A DNA stretch of 43,186 nucleotides from Bacteroidales bacterium. Lineage in GTDB: Bacteria > Bacteroidota > Bacteroidia > Bacteroidales > Paludibacteraceae. Shown here piece after piece: positions 43,063-43,186 of this stretch (the stretch's first letter is position 1; each line of letters begins with the position of its first letter). The notes below the pieces were generated by a model. The model was not told the DNA's origin. It did no database searches and saw only the letters and a list, made by a program, of their open reading frames with translations. The position numbers and the translations under genes were made by a program. Where the stretch lies: positions 1-43,186 of the forward strand of contig JALFZG010000016.1 of the NCBI GenBank assembly GCA_022784645.1, given 5' to 3'.

Positions 43063-43186
43063 TTGTCAGACTTGGTAGAGGAGGGGTCCTCAGAGGCTGC
43101 AGCTGCAGCCTCTGAGGATGGCTTTGGCGTCCATCCCTTCCACTTTTTCTCCTGCGGGCCGGTCTGCTGATGCGCCTTACTTGGGG
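43047..43186 (-). CDS. 3' end of an ORF, possibly a transposase gene, cut by the window edge
   Basis: On the minus strand a frame open from the edge runs about 46 codons to a TAG at 43049-43047 inside the last 20-bp repeat. It encodes a lysine/glutamine-rich then Ser/Ala/Glu-rich tail (QEKKWKGWTPKP, SSEAAAAASED, SDNCQQN). A second frame on the same strand is also open, so coding is not certain. The stop lying within the terminal repeats suits an insertion-sequence gene. The 32-bp palindrome at 43087-43118 encodes the SSEAAAAASED part. Confidence 0.4.
   Translation of the reverse strand, partial: PSKAHQQTGPQEKKWKGWTPKPSSEAAAAASEDPSSTKSDNCQQN
43087..43118. repeat. Perfect 32-bp palindrome
   Basis: TCCTCAGAGGCTGCAG (43087-43102) is followed without spacer by its exact reverse complement (43103-43118). 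It is GC-rich and could extrude as a cruciform or, in RNA, form a very stable hairpin. Confidence 0.95.

Overview
The window is a piece of a Bacteroidales (Bacteroidota) chromosome. Evidence: at least seven promoters match the Bacteroidetes form TTTG/TTG - 20 bp - TAnnTTTG, always with the same 20-bp spacer; start codons lack strong Shine-Dalgarno sequences; lipoproteins carry Bacteroidetes-type lipoboxes; and the genes include gldF, a BtuG/BtuB outer-membrane vitamin B12 system, BspA-type leucine-rich repeats, a DUF4290 protein and secreted CAZymes. I cannot name a genus from the sequence alone.

Layout, left to right. (1) 1-548: the 5S rRNA that closes an rRNA operon, its terminator, and a noncoding tail built from duplicated and inverted copies of the 5S 3' end plus short tandem repeats. 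(2) 549-5795: an alpha/beta-hydrolase esterase and two secreted pectinesterases, the second a large multidomain protein; a pectin-degradation patch. (3) 5826-8564: ribosomal protein L19 with a structured leader, then uvrB. (4) 15454-8655, minus strand: tamB - comM - ybaK. (5) 15648-15852: a tRNA-Lys(TTT) unit with its own promoter and terminator. (6) 15853-17538: a 1.7-kb gene-free mosaic of hairpins and direct repeats. (7) 19769-17539, minus: a lipoprotein alpha-amylase and a MutT-type Nudix hydrolase. (8) 19851-20042: paired palindromes followed by a small promoter-to-terminator unit with no ORF, a candidate sRNA. (9) 22551-20171, minus: gldF - metallophosphoesterase - histidine kinase, divergent from the DEAD-box helicase gene at 22679. 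(10) 31733-24558, minus: pheT - prfC - nucleoside MFS transporter - BspA-like LRR protein, read as one operon. (11) 36576-32027, minus: promoter, cobalamin riboswitch, DUF4465-like lipoprotein, btuB, btuG; a complete B12 capture and import locus. (12) 39317-36677, minus: secreted endonuclease/exonuclease/phosphatase protein, DUF4290 protein, DUF3298-type lipoprotein. (13) 39375-41587: ssb and a GH43 glycosidase. (14) 42735-41662, minus: a lipoprotein with a palindromic promoter. (15) 42970-43186: the end of what looks like an insertion sequence (20-bp iterated terminal repeats and the tail of an ORF) running off the window.

The most unusual material is noncoding. The 15.85-17.54 kb mosaic has two long copies and one partial copy of a structured repeat; in the partial copy a hairpin loop is inverted relative to its flanks. 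Each long copy carries a 20-mer matching, at 18 of 20 positions, one of the iterated repeats of the putative insertion-sequence end 26 kb away. This suggests that the mosaic is built from insertion-sequence ends or related mobile DNA. The candidate sRNA, the palindrome pair upstream of it, and the 5S-tail inverted duplications are the other main points. I found no CRISPR array and no complete transposase gene.
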